Assembly (NCBI RefSeq): GCF_004522175.1
Contig: NZ_SDEB01000009.1
Span: 1 to 64,000 of the forward strand
Source of the DNA: Paracoccus ravus
Lineage (GTDB): Bacteria > Pseudomonadota > Alphaproteobacteria > Rhodobacterales > Rhodobacteraceae
Direction of reading: 5' to 3'
Length of the DNA stretch: 64,000 bases
Below, piece by piece: positions 18,662 to 27,124 of the stretch. A program made the position numbers and the translations under genes. Positions within the stretch are counted from its first letter, which is position 1. Each line of letters starts with the position of its first letter. The notes beneath the pieces are model-generated. The model made no database searches. It was given only the letters and a program-made list of their open reading frames with translations, and was not told where the DNA came from.

Positions 18662-19485
18662 GACGGCGGGCAAAATCACGGTGATCTGACGTCATTCCGC
18701 CAAGGCCCCTGGCGCGGTGGGAATGACGGGGCAGCCAGCGGCTCGTGTCGATGGAAATTGTCGCAAGGCTTTTTCGCCTCCAGATTCACCAAGCGCATTC
18801 AGTACGTAAAAGCTGCGGCATAGTTCCTCACCTACCCGCTACCGAGCCACGAAGCGACTAAAACCAGGCGCTGAAGCAGCGTGACGCTTTGCTGATCTGA
18901 CTGGGACAAGGACATGCCCTGGCGCACCAACTCACGCTGGCATGAGCAGGTGGCACGTGTTCACCAGCCCGGAAAGCGATGAAGGCCGGCTTTGCCTCCC
19001 ATTGCGCGAAACATGCCTAGGCTTTGCGCATCACCACGCTCCCTTCTTTCAGGAGAGGGTTCTCGCGGCGCAATTCCGGCAGTCCTACTGTCTCAGCCTT
19101 CTGTCGGTGCAAAGCGTCAGTAGAACCCGCAGCCTCAAGCGCGAGCCGCCAGCCCTTCATTTGCGACGAAGTGAGTGGCCCTGGCTCCAGCGCGACGCTG
19201 GCCCGAGTTGCACCCTCCTTTGACTTGCCGCGACCGCCTGTTCCCCGGACCCTGCCCTGATCCGGCAACGTGATCCTGTGCCAGTATGGATCCATTGTCC
19301 CGAGAGTAAACTAACCACCGGCCCAGGAACACGGGGCAAGATCACCGAAGGGCCAGCAGTCGCGACTAGGCCGGAACCCGCGAAATATCTGCCATGGCCA
19401 CTCCTTCTGTTGTGGCGACTTTCAAGCAACCGCCCCGAAGCCAGAAATACAATTGGGCAGAGAGGGCACCGAAAAACCCCGCCTT
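18662..19485. other. Non-coding stretch with a possible decayed IS3-type remnant
   Basis: No intact gene is supported between the acnB promoter and otsA. On the minus strand near 19017-19080 a short frame reads LRRENPLLKE and then VVMRKA, which resembles the C-terminal leucine-zipper end of IS3-family OrfA; just beyond, in another frame, FIAFRAGEHV resembles the beginning of OrfB. Frame breaks and stops are frequent, so if real it is an old remnant. The rest of the region shows no recognisable signal. Confidence 0.3.
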
Positions 19486-20886
19486 TCAGAGCGCAGGGTC
19501 GGGAATGCTTCGCATCCCCAGATATTCCGGCACCGCAAAAGGCTTGCATCGCATCAGGACGCGCAGAAAATCCGTCGACCAGATAGTGACATCGGTTTTC
19601 TTCACGATCTCCAGACATGCCGCATGCCGTCTTTTGCGTTCGGCCAAAGGCATGTCGAACGCGGCGGCAATGGCCGCCGAGACTTCCTCGACATCGTAGG
19701 GGTTGATCTGCAGCGCCTCGGTCATGTCCTCCGCGGCGCCTGCAAAGCGCGACAAGAGCAGCACGCCCGGATTCTCGGGATCCTGCGCCGCGACATATTC
19801 CTTGGCGACAAGGTTCATCCCATCCGCATAGGACGTCACAAGACAGGCCCGCGCCTTGCGATACAGCCGTGCAAGCTCGGCCCTCGGCACCGCGCGATGG
19901 ATATAGCGGATCGGGGTCCAGTCGAGTTCCGCGAAAGCCCCGTTCACATGGCCCGCGATTTCCTCGAGTTCGCGGGTAATGTCCTGATAGGCGCGCACCT
20001 GCTGGCGGGTCGGGGGCGCGATCTGAACGAGACAGGGGCGCACGCCCTCGGGCCGGGTTTCCAGATAGCGCGCGAAGGCCCGAAAGCGGTTCGGCAGACC
20101 CTTCGAGTAATCCAGCCGGTCAACGCCGATGATGTAACTGCCCGGCTCTTCGCGCCCGAATGGATTGACCGCCTCTTGGGCGGCATCTGCCGCAAAGCCC
20201 TTGGTATCAATTCCGATCGGAAAGGAACGAACCGAGGTGAATCTGTCGAGAAACTTGATGCTGCCATCCGGCATGAACTCGGCCCGAGGGTCCGCCCGAT
20301 ACATTTCCAGGCAACGTGCGACATCGCTGCGGGTCTGAAGCCCGACCAGATCGTAATGCGCAAGATCGTCGGCAAAGCGCTCGGGCTGAGACAAGACCGA
20401 GAGATCTCCAAGCGCGGGAAAGGGAATGTGCAGAAAGAACCCGATCCGATTGCGCAAGCCCCGCGCGCGCATCTCGGTGGCAAGCGGCAGAAAATGGTAG
20501 TCATGGACCCAGATGAGATCCTCGGGCTCGGCGATCCTGCTGACGATCCTTGCGATACGCGCATTCACTGCGCGATAGCTTGTCTCATATTCCGATCGCA
20601 TCTCGACCAGATCGCCGCGCCGGTGGCAAAGCGGCCAGAGCACCGAATTCGCGTAGCCAAGGTAGTAATTATTCTGCTCTTCCTCTGTCAGCCGAAAGGC
20701 CAGCCGCTGATAGGGGCTGGTTCCGAGTTCCTCAAGGCTGTCATCTCCGTCACCGGGATCGGGGTGAGCGCCGATCCATATTCCTCCAGAGCAACCCAGG
20801 GCGTCATGCAATGCGACGACAAGCCCGCCTGAAATGCTTTCACCCATGGGAATGCGATTTGAAATGACGATCAACCGCCCTGCCAT
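19486..20886 (-). CDS. otsA: Trehalose-6-phosphate synthase
   Basis: The 466-residue GT20 enzyme makes trehalose-6-phosphate from UDP-glucose and glucose-6-phosphate in the cytoplasm, for osmotic and desiccation protection. The N-terminal glycine loop (SGGLVVALHDAL), WVHDYHFLPLA, HIPFPALGDLSVL, RLDYSKGLPNRF, and the nucleotide-sugar-binding DGMNLVAKEYVAAQ are all present. No otsB phosphatase lies next to it; it must be elsewhere or the step is served by another enzyme. An EcfG-type promoter is visible upstream, consistent with control by the general stress response. It is divergent from the PRC-barrel/DUF3008 stress genes. Confidence 0.96.
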   Translation of the reverse strand: MAGRLIVISNRIPMGESISGGLVVALHDALGCSGGIWIGAHPDPGDGDDSLEELGTSPYQRLAFRLTEEEQNNYYLGYANSVLWPLCHRRGDLVEMRSEYETSYRAVNARIARIVSRIAEPEDLIWVHDYHFLPLATEMRARGLRNRIGFFLHIPFPALGDLSVLSQPERFADDLAHYDLVGLQTRSDVARCLEMYRADPRAEFMPDGSIKFLDRFTSVRSFPIGIDTKGFAADAAQEAVNPFGREEPGSYIIGVDRLDYSKGLPNRFRAFARYLETRPEGVRPCLVQIAPPTRQQVRAYQDITRELEEIAGHVNGAFAELDWTPIRYIHRAVPRAELARLYRKARACLVTSYADGMNLVAKEYVAAQDPENPGVLLLSRFAGAAEDMTEALQINPYDVEEVSAAIAAAFDMPLAERKRRHAACLEIVKKTDVTIWSTDFLRVLMRCKPFAVPEYLGMRSIPDPAL

Positions 20887-21216
20887 CGTAACCTCGAAAT
20901 GGAAATGCGTCGCTGACCGGACGCATCAATAGAACCCCCGGTTGCGTGGATTGTTCCTGAAATCGCGCCGTGGGTGCCCGGTTTTGCGGATCCGGTTCGA
21001 GCACCTTGCGCAGCATTTCGGTGATGGACCCCACGTTTGATCGTGACCGAAACGCTGGTCGGGACGCGTCCGGAAACCCGGACTTCCGATCATTGCAGCA
21101 TTCAGATCTGAAACCGGCACATCCCCGCCGCAAGGTCTCACGTTAGCTTGAGACAGCGAAACATCACCGGCGGGGACGGGTTTATCCTTCATCTGCAACA
21201 AGCTGGAGGATCTGAA
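20887..21216. other. Divergent regulatory region between otsA and the PRC-barrel gene
   Basis: This 330-base region has no gene. It contains the EcfG-like promoter of otsA and, at its right end, a GGAGGA ribosome binding site at 21205-21210 for the PRC-barrel gene. No second clear EcfG box was found for the rightward genes. Confidence 0.5.
20932..20957 (-). promoter_or_regulatory. EcfG (general stress response) type promoter of otsA
   Basis: On the minus strand GGAAC is followed by 17 bases and GTT, about 47 bases before the otsA ATG. This fits the alphaproteobacterial EcfG consensus GGAAC-N16/17-cGTT apart from the first base of the -10 element, and otsA genes are typical members of that regulon. 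Confidence 0.6.
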
Positions 21217-21513
21217 ATGGATCACGCATCGCATCAACGACTGTCCGAAACCGAACTGACCGATGCTGTTCTCTCGGGTGCGACGATCTATGGGCCCGAT
21301 GACGAGACCGTTGGCACCGTCTCGCATCTTCATGGCATGGGATCCAGCGCCGAGGTGATCCTCGATGTCGGGGGTTTTCTGGGCATCGGAGCGAAACCCG
21401 TGGCGATACGTGTCGGTGAGATCGACTTCATGCGCGATCAGGACGGCACCGTTCACGGCGTGACGACCAAGACCAAGGAGGCGCTGAAAGCGCTGCCCGA
21501 GCATCATCACTGA
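21217..21513 (+). CDS. PRC-barrel domain protein
   Basis: The 98-residue protein has a PRC-barrel-like core: SGATIYGPDDETVGTVSHLHG, AEVILDVGGFLGIGAKPVAI, and a polyhistidine end. Small PRC-barrel proteins of this kind are often stress induced in alphaproteobacteria and may bind RNA or membranes. The ATG at 21217 follows GGAGGA at 6 bases; in-frame upstream codons lack a site. It precedes a DUF3008 gene by 53 bases, probably in one transcript. Confidence 0.85.
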   Translation: MDHASHQRLSETELTDAVLSGATIYGPDDETVGTVSHLHGMGSSAEVILDVGGFLGIGAKPVAIRVGEIDFMRDQDGTVHGVTTKTKEALKALPEHHH

Positions 21514-21566
21514 CGGTTCCGGCGTCGCCGCAAGGCGGCGCCAACCCCATCGAAGGAGATGGCACA

Positions 21567-21752
21567 ATGCCAGCCAAGTCGAAAGCCCAGCAGAAAGCGG
21601 CCGGAGCGGCGCTCTCGGCCAAGCGCGGCGAGACCAAGAAAAGCGAGCTGCGCGGCGCATCCAAGGACATGTACGAGTCGATGTCCGAAAACCAGCTCGA
21701 GGATTTTGCCAGCACGAAGCGGAAAGGCAAACCCGAGCATGTCAAGAAGTAG
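21567..21752 (+). CDS. DUF3008 family small protein
   Basis: The 61-residue, very basic protein (MPAKSKAQQKAAGAALSAKR at the start, ending KRKGKPEHVKK) belongs to DUF3008, which has no established function. Members are commonly found with other stress-induced genes. AAGGAG lies 8-9 bases before the ATG. High lysine content suggests nucleic-acid association, but this is inference. Confidence 0.85.
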   Translation: MPAKSKAQQKAAGAALSAKRGETKKSELRGASKDMYESMSENQLEDFASTKRKGKPEHVKK

Positions 21753-21886
21753 TGCCCGCCGCCTGCCCTCGTTGAGCATAGCCAAAGACCGGCCCCTGCA
21801 GCCAGAATGATCAGACCAGCGATTAAGCTGTTGAAGACCGCGCGTCCCCCGCGTCAACATGGCGACCGAGGAACCGAGAGGCCGGA

Positions 21887-22738
21887 ATGATCTTTGACAC
21901 GCATCTTCACCTGATCGCACGCAACCGCCTGAGCTATCCGTGGCTGGCAAATGTCAACAGACTTGATCGGGATTGGAGCTACGCGGAATATGAAACCGTC
22001 GCGCAGCGGCTTGGCATTACCGACGTGCTGCATATGGAGGTGGATGTCGCCGAGGCCGATATCGACGCCGAAACCGCCTATATTGCAGAATTGATGGCCC
22101 GGCCCGGCTCATTGATCCGTGGTGCGATCAGCGCGGCCCGTCCCGAATCCCCGAATTTCGAAAGCTGGCTTGAGCGGCTCGACCGACGGGTCGTCAAAGG
22201 CCTGCGCCGCGTTCTGCATGTGATGCCGGACGAGTTGTCCCAAGCCCCGGCCTTTCGCGAGAATATCCGCCGATTGGGGGCCGCGGGCCTGCCCTTTGAC
22301 ATGTGTCTTCTGGCACGGCAATTGCACCTGGGCATCGCGCTTGCGGATGCGGCGCCCGACACGGTGCTGGTTCTGGATCATTGCGGCGTGCCGGACATTG
22401 CCGGTGGTGCCCATGAGAGCTGGGCAGAGGCAATGGCGCAGCTTGCCCTTCGCCCCAATGTCCATGTCAAGCTTTCGGGCATCACCGCCTATGCGACGGC
22501 AGATTGGACGCTCGAAACGTTGCGGCCCTGGGTCTCTCAGGTCATCGACTGCTTCGGACCCGCGCGCATCGTCTGGGGCTCGGACAGCCCGGTCTGCACG
22601 CTGCACTCCAATCTCGCCGAATGGGTCGGTGCGACCCATGCCCTGCTGGCGGATTTTTCGGCCGAGGAGCGGGCGTTGATACTGCATCGGAATGCGCGAC
22701 GGATCTGGAATATCGAGGCTCCGCCGACCGGCGGCTAG
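21887..22738 (+). CDS. Amidohydrolase family protein (COG3618, lactonase-like)
   Basis: The 283-residue TIM-barrel metal-dependent hydrolase starts with the family motif MIFDTHLHLI, has VLDHCGVPDI with the metal-proximal histidine, HVKLSGI, and RIVWGSDSPV with the catalytic aspartate. COG3618 includes 2-pyrone-4,6-dicarboxylate lactonase, sulfomuconolactone hydrolase and sugar lactonases, so lactone hydrolysis is likely. It converges on the MarR gene, with which it shares a CTAG that provides both stop codons. Because the aromatic island nearby lacks catC and catD, a role in muconolactone hydrolysis is a possibility, but it could equally belong to an unrelated pathway. Confidence 0.85.
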   Translation: MIFDTHLHLIARNRLSYPWLANVNRLDRDWSYAEYETVAQRLGITDVLHMEVDVAEADIDAETAYIAELMARPGSLIRGAISAARPESPNFESWLERLDRRVVKGLRRVLHVMPDELSQAPAFRENIRRLGAAGLPFDMCLLARQLHLGIALADAAPDTVLVLDHCGVPDIAGGAHESWAEAMAQLALRPNVHVKLSGITAYATADWTLETLRPWVSQVIDCFGPARIVWGSDSPVCTLHSNLAEWVGATHALLADFSAEERALILHRNARRIWNIEAPPTGG

Positions 22739-23220
22739 ATCTCGTCGAGGCGGGACAGGACCTTTTGCAGCAACCCGTTCAAGGCGGCCAATTCATCAGG
22801 CGTGATATTGATGAACGAGGCCGCCAAAATCCTTTCGGCCTGTTCCAGCGCCGCCTGCCGCATCCGATCGCCTTCGGCCGTCAGCGTCACCTCGGTCACG
22901 CGGCCATCGCTGGGGCTGACACGGGTCGTCACCATGCCGTCAGCGGCCAGACGCTGCACCACCTTTGTCGCCGTGTTCAGCCGCATCACGCTATGTTCCG
23001 CGATCTGCGACACGCTGAGATATTCCTCTTCGTAAAGCGAGATCAGCACCCGCCAGCGCGGCATGTCCAGACCGATCGGTTTCAGCCGCCGTTCCAGCAC
23101 CTGCACATAGCGCGCATTCACGCGCGAGATCCAGTAGAAGGGCCAGTTCTTCTTCATGTGCTTGACCTGACCCGAGATCATCTCGGGGGAGGCGCGGTGG
23201 ACGGCATTCGGCTCGGTCAT
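22735..23220 (-). CDS. MarR-family transcriptional regulator (IacR-like), paralogue 1
   Basis: The 161-residue winged-helix protein has the MarR layout, with recognition region SVSQIAEHSVMRLNTATKVVQRLAADGMVTTRV and wing DGRVTEVTLT. It is clearly paralogous to the MarR encoded at 23701-24228: both contain WPFYWISRVN near the start and share more than half of their residues by eye. MarR regulators of this type control indole-3-acetate catabolic genes (IacR) in other bacteria and are released by the substrate. Gene position, separated from paralogue 2 by only a glyoxalase-fold gene, suggests that both serve the iac/cat island. Confidence 0.88.
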   Translation of the reverse strand: MTEPNAVHRASPEMISGQVKHMKKNWPFYWISRVNARYVQVLERRLKPIGLDMPRWRVLISLYEEEYLSVSQIAEHSVMRLNTATKVVQRLAADGMVTTRVSPSDGRVTEVTLTAEGDRMRQAALEQAERILAASFINITPDELAALNGLLQKVLSRLDEI

Positions 23221-23263
23221 CGAAAGGCTTTTCCTGAAACATGCGCGCCTGCGCGGGATGAGA

Positions 23264-23704
23264 TCACGCTACGGGCTGGGCAGGCTCCGGACAAGCCGGG
23301 GCGCGGGGGTCGAGCGCGCGGATCTTGGCGACGGCGCCGTTCTTCTGGGGCAGGAACTCGATGAAGAGCCCATCGGGCAAGAGCATCCAATGCGGGCCCT
23401 TTTCGGTCGAGCGCGCACCGAAAGCCTTGGCCCCTTCGATCGCGGCGGGAACATCCTCGCAGACGATGCCGAGATGCCCGAAACGGCCCTCATTGCCGTC
23501 GAAACCGGCATCCTCGATCAGTTGGACGCCGCCCAGCAGCCAGACCTGACGCGGATGTTCCGGGTTGCCATCGACCTGGGTCACCGTCATGCCCAGGACC
23601 TCTCGAAAGAAATCCGCGACGGGCTTGATCTCGCGCACGCGGAAGGCGGAATGTTCGACATAGGCATGGGTGGCGGGCATTGCGGGCGTTTCCTTCATTG
23701 TCAT
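23264..23704 (-). CDS. VOC (glyoxalase/dioxygenase fold) family protein
   Basis: The 146-residue protein has a single VOC domain: HSAFRVREIKPVADFFREVLGM at the first beta-alpha unit, VWLLGGVQLIEDAGF, FGHLGIVCEDVPA, and LLPDGLFIEFLPQ at the end. Potential metal ligands are the first histidine, the central histidine in GHLGI and the glutamate in FIEF, so metal-dependent catalysis is possible. The ATG at 23704 overlaps the stop of the upstream MarR gene (ATGA), implying coupling. A second in-frame ATG with AAGGAA before it (MPATHAY) may be the true start. The substrate is unknown; it may process an aromatic intermediate. Confidence 0.8.
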   Translation of the reverse strand: MTMKETPAMPATHAYVEHSAFRVREIKPVADFFREVLGMTVTQVDGNPEHPRQVWLLGGVQLIEDAGFDGNEGRFGHLGIVCEDVPAAIEGAKAFGARSTEKGPHWMLLPDGLFIEFLPQKNGAVAKIRALDPRAPACPEPAQPVA

Positions 23705-24228
23705 TGATCACGCTCGCGGCGGGCGCGTCGCGCGGGGGTGTCGGCATCGTTCAGGCGGGTGAAGACTTTTTCCAGAAGCTCGTTCAGCCCCGCCAACTCG
23801 TCCGTGGCCTCGACGGTGAAGGCGCGGGCAAAGACCGCCTCGGCCTGCGCGCGGGCCAGCCGGCGGATGCGGTCGCCCTCGTCGGTCAGGCGCACCTCGG
23901 TGACGCGGGCATCGCTGGCGCGGGGCTGGGTCGTCACCATGCCATCCGCGACAAGGCGCTGCACGATCTTGGTCGTGGTGCTGAGCTTCAGCACCGCATA
24001 TTCCGCAATTTCAGAGACGCTCAGCAGATCGTCCTCATGCAGCGACATCAGCACCCGCCAGCGCGAGACGTCCAGATCAAGATGCTTCAGCCGGGCTTGC
24101 AGCGTCTCAGCATAGCGCTGGTTCACGCGCGAGATCCAGTAAAACGGCCATTGCGGCCGCATCCGCCCCTCGCCCAGCAGGTTCGCGGGGCCGGAATCCT
24201 CGGACGGCACATCTTCGGGGGCGCGCAT
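23701..24228 (-). CDS. iacR: MarR-family transcriptional regulator (IacR-like), paralogue 2
   Basis: The roughly 175-residue MarR protein has the winged-helix core SVSEIAEYAVLKLSTTTKIVQRLVADGMVTTQPR and wing DARVTEVRLTDEGDR. The ATG at 24228 has AGGAG 9 bases upstream and is preferred to far-upstream starts that would cover the divergent promoter region. It is divergent from the LysR gene, and the gap between them holds a copy of the TTGCAT-N8-ATGTAA motif also found twice before iacH. This makes it the stronger candidate for the IacR repressor of the island, with autoregulation. Which of the two paralogues is the true IacR is not decided by sequence alone. Confidence 0.82.
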   Translation of the reverse strand: MRAPEDVPSEDSGPANLLGEGRMRPQWPFYWISRVNQRYAETLQARLKHLDLDVSRWRVLMSLHEDDLLSVSEIAEYAVLKLSTTTKIVQRLVADGMVTTQPRASDARVTEVRLTDEGDRIRRLARAQAEAVFARAFTVEATDELAGLNELLEKVFTRLNDADTPARRARRERDQ

Positions 24229-24301
24229 CGGCACGGGCTCCTGCTGGTAACTCTCCGTATCTGCGGCAGAACTTGCGACGGACAGAGGGATAAATTTGGA
24301 T

Positions 24302-24323
24302 TTGCATGAATTGGCATGTAATT
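24302..24323 (-). promoter_or_regulatory. Candidate IacR/MarR operator, copy 1
   Basis: TTGCAT (24302-24307), 8 bases, ATGTAA (24316-24321) form a near-perfect inverted repeat, about 75 bases before the MarR start and 53 before the LysR start. It matches the copy at 40766-40787 at 18 of 22 positions when the latter is read on the opposite strand. Such partially symmetric repeats are typical of MarR dimers. Confidence 0.6.
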
Positions 24324-24375
24324 CAACCATTCGTTTCGGTATGACGGCAGAGAAAGGTGCTGCGAGGGGGATGGC

Positions 24376-25293
24376 GTGGAGTTCAAGGGGCTGACCTATT
24401 TTCTGGCGGTAGCCGAAGAACTGCATTTCGGTCGTGCGGCGGCGCGGCTCGACATGGCGCAGCCGCCGCTGTCGCGCCAGATCGCGTCGCTCGAGGCGGA
24501 ACTGGGCGTGCAGCTTTTCGACCGCAGCCGCAGCCAGATCCGGCTGACACAGGCCGGCGAGGTGTTTCGCGATCATGCCCGAGACATCCTCGAACGCCTA
24601 GATGCGGCCCGGCGCGATACCCGCGCAGTGGGGCTGGGCGGCGCGGGGCGGCTGAGGATTGCCTTTGTCGGCTCGGCCTCGCATGGGGTGCTGCCGACGC
24701 TGATCAAGTCCTTTCGGTCCTTCTACCCTGATGTCGAACTGGCGCTGTCGGCGATGAACAATGCCGAACTGCACCGGGCACTCATTAGCCGCGAGATCGA
24801 CATTGCTGTCGCCCGCCCTGAACTGGTCGATGACGAATTCCGCCGCGAGCTTCTCTGCCACGAGCGGCTGATCCTCGCGCTACCGGACAATTCGCCGCTG
24901 GCGAGCCTGTCCAAGATCCGATTGGCCGATCTGGCGGCGCAGACCTTCGTCCTTTACCCGCGCCGCCCGCGTCCGAGCTATGCCGATGTGATCCTTGGGC
25001 TATGCCAGCGCGCGGGGTTCACGCCCGCCAAGCTGGAATTGACTCAGGATTTCCAAAGCGCGATCAGTCTGGTTTCGGTCGGCGTGGGGGTCTCGGTCGT
25101 GCCGGAATCGGTGGCGCGGACCCAAAGGCCCGGCGTGATCTATCGCGATTATGAGGGGGAAAATCCGGGCACGGCGCTGACCGTCCATGCCCGGCTCGAC
25201 AATCGCGCGCCGCAGGTGGTGAATTTCCTTGAGATCACAAGGAAATTCGCGCGCAACCCGCTCAGGCCGCCTGCGGGCGGGGATCGTCCCTGA
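24376..25293 (+). CDS. LysR-family transcriptional regulator (CatR/BenM-like)
   Basis: The 305-residue protein has an N-terminal HTH (MEFKGLTYFLAVAEELHFGR, then the LSRQIASLEAELGVQLFDRS helix region) and a periplasmic-binding-protein-like effector domain starting near residue 90. Its sequence is of the CatM/BenM/CatR type, which respond to cis,cis-muconate and activate cat genes. The start is GTG at 24376 with AGGGGG 5 bases before. It is divergent from the MarR gene and convergent with the GST-catB-catA unit, overlapping the GST stop by 32 bases. It probably activates catA/catB in response to muconate; the activator site was not located. Confidence 0.88.
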   Translation: MEFKGLTYFLAVAEELHFGRAAARLDMAQPPLSRQIASLEAELGVQLFDRSRSQIRLTQAGEVFRDHARDILERLDAARRDTRAVGLGGAGRLRIAFVGSASHGVLPTLIKSFRSFYPDVELALSAMNNAELHRALISREIDIAVARPELVDDEFRRELLCHERLILALPDNSPLASLSKIRLADLAAQTFVLYPRRPRPSYADVILGLCQRAGFTPAKLELTQDFQSAISLVSVGVGVSVVPESVARTQRPGVIYRDYEGENPGTALTVHARLDNRAPQVVNFLEITRKFARNPLRPPAGGDRP

Positions 25294-25888
25294 ACTCGGT
25301 CGCAAGGACCGAGGGCCGCGCCGCAAAGCCCGCATGCCATTCCGCCAGACGGGGGCGCGACTTACGCCAATCTTCCACCCCGAAGCGAAAATCGAGATAG
25401 CTCAGCGCAACCCCGATGCTGAGATGGCCGATATCGAAGGGGCGTGCGGCCAGCGCGGGCGCGTGCCCTTCAAGCCAATCCGCGACACGGTTCAGCTTGC
25501 TGCGATAGGCGGCGATCATCTGCTCGGAACGCTGCTCTTCGGGACGCAACCGCGCCTCGACCAGCCAAGGCAGGGCCACATCCAGAAGGCCGGTCCCCAG
25601 GGCCTCGTCGCGTTCGGCCATCGGGTCTTCGGGGAAGAGCACCGGGCCGGTTCCGTTGCGGTCCGCCCAGCGGCAGATCACATGGCTGTCAAACAGGACT
25701 TGGCCGTCCTCAAGCTCCAGCGTCGGGATTTTCGACAGCGGATTGACCTGCATCAGCCCCTCATGCGGGATCATCGGATCGGCATGGGTGCGAATGGTGC
25801 GGACCTGTCCGGCAAGGCCCTTTTCATGTAGCGCGACCATGACCTTGCGGACATAGGGAGAGCGCGGCGACCAGTGCAATAGCGGCAT
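25262..25888 (-). CDS. Glutathione S-transferase family protein
   Basis: The 208-residue protein has an N-terminal thioredoxin-like domain (LLHWSPRSPYVRKVMVALHEKG, with the serine expected to activate glutathione, and NPLSKIPTLELEDGQVLFDSHVI with the cis-proline and SNAIL-like region) and an all-helical C-terminal domain. It follows catB by 3 bases, so it is co-transcribed. GSTs in aromatic catabolic clusters remove reactive quinones or act as maleylacetoacetate-type isomerases; which applies here is unknown. Confidence 0.9.
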   Translation of the reverse strand: MPLLHWSPRSPYVRKVMVALHEKGLAGQVRTIRTHADPMIPHEGLMQVNPLSKIPTLELEDGQVLFDSHVICRWADRNGTGPVLFPEDPMAERDEALGTGLLDVALPWLVEARLRPEEQRSEQMIAAYRSKLNRVADWLEGHAPALAARPFDIGHLSIGVALSYLDFRFGVEDWRKSRPRLAEWHAGFAARPSVLATEFRDDPRPQAA

Positions 25889-25891
25889 GGG

Positions 25892-27064
25892 TCAGGCCTT
25901 TCGCGTCATGGCGGCAAGGGCGTCTTCGTTGATGTCGACCCCCAGCCCCGGCCCCGTCGGGCAATGGATATGGAAGTCCTTGAAGGTGATCGGCTCGCGC
26001 AAGAGATCGGTCTTGACGATGCGCGGGCCGAAATGCTCGCAACCCCATTCCAGCGTCGGCAGGGTCGAGAAAACGGCCAGATGCGCCGCAGCCCCCAGAC
26101 CCGTTTCCAAGAGGCAGCCGCCGTAAAGCTCCATCCCGCAGGCCTGCGCGGTTCCGGCAGCGCGCTTCAACTCCATCAGACCGCCGCTTTTCACCAGCTT
26201 CAGCGAATAGACGCTGCCCGCGCCCGAGGTCGCATTGGCGACGATTTCCGCGCCGGTAAAGGCGGCTTCATCGGTCATGATCGGAATGGAACTGCGGGCT
26301 GCGATGCGGCCGGTGGCTTCCAGCAGGCCCGGACGCAGGGGTTGTTCGATCAGCACGATGCCCAGTTCCGCCATGCGCGGGAGGTAGCGGATCGCGGTCG
26401 CCTCGGACCAGGCCTGATTGACGTCGCAGACGATCTCGCAGCCCGGCAGAGCCTCGGTGATGCGGGTCAGGCGCGCCATGTCGTCGGCGGGGGAATGGAA
26501 ACCGAGCTTGATCTTGAAGCGGCGATGCTCGCGGGCGGAGAGCTTGCCCTTGGCTTCCTCGATCTCCTGATCGGCGTCACCCGAGGCAAGCGCCCAGAGA
26601 ACCTCGATCCGGTCCCGCAATGCGCCGCCAAGGAACAGGCTTGTGGGGAGGCCCAGAGATTTCCCGGCGGCGTCGAACAGCGCGCTGTCGACCGCGCCGC
26701 GCGCGGCATTGTTGCGACTGGCGGCCTTTTTCATCGCCAGCAGGTTCGCCTCGAAATCCAGCGCATTCCGGCCCAGAATGGCGGGGGCGAGGTAGGCGTC
26801 GATATTGGCCTTGATCGCCTCGACGCTTTCCTCGGCCCAGCGGGGACCGCCCAAGGTCGCGGCCTCGCCATAACCGACCGTGCCATCGGCCAGTTCGGCG
26901 CGCACGATCACATAGGACTGGAAGGTCACCTCGGTATTCGAGAGCCGGTGGCGGCGGGTCGTCGGCAGATCGACGATCACGGGTTCGATCCGGGTGATGT
27001 CGCGGCCGAGGCGGTGATCCGCGCGCTCGGCAGGAGACAGGCCAGAAATGCCCGGCACGTTCAT
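25892..27064 (-). CDS. catB: Muconate cycloisomerase (enolase superfamily)
   Basis: The 390-residue enzyme should convert cis,cis-muconate to muconolactone in the cytoplasm, the second step of the catechol ortho-cleavage branch. The enolase-superfamily residues are in place: the KxK motif at K184/K186 in RFKIKLG, metal ligands D214 in CDVN, E240 in LIEQP and D265 in TDEAA. It follows catA by 60 bases. The usual third gene, catC (muconolactone isomerase), is not adjacent. A chloromuconate-type substrate cannot be excluded, but the neighbouring Iac enzymes produce unsubstituted catechol. Confidence 0.92.
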   Translation of the reverse strand: MNVPGISGLSPAERADHRLGRDITRIEPVIVDLPTTRRHRLSNTEVTFQSYVIVRAELADGTVGYGEAATLGGPRWAEESVEAIKANIDAYLAPAILGRNALDFEANLLAMKKAASRNNAARGAVDSALFDAAGKSLGLPTSLFLGGALRDRIEVLWALASGDADQEIEEAKGKLSAREHRRFKIKLGFHSPADDMARLTRITEALPGCEIVCDVNQAWSEATAIRYLPRMAELGIVLIEQPLRPGLLEATGRIAARSSIPIMTDEAAFTGAEIVANATSGAGSVYSLKLVKSGGLMELKRAAGTAQACGMELYGGCLLETGLGAAAHLAVFSTLPTLEWGCEHFGPRIVKTDLLREPITFKDFHIHCPTGPGLGVDINEDALAAMTRKA

Positions 27065-27124
27065 CGCAATCTTCCTTTCGTCCTGAAAATTGCCGCGCCC
27101 TGGTCCGGGCGCGGCCCTGGCCGA

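Noticed and set aside
22735..22738. CTAG that supplies both stop codons of convergent genes as a possible integration site
   Set aside because: The overlap is easily explained by two convergent genes ending on a palindromic TAG; there is no duplicated flank.
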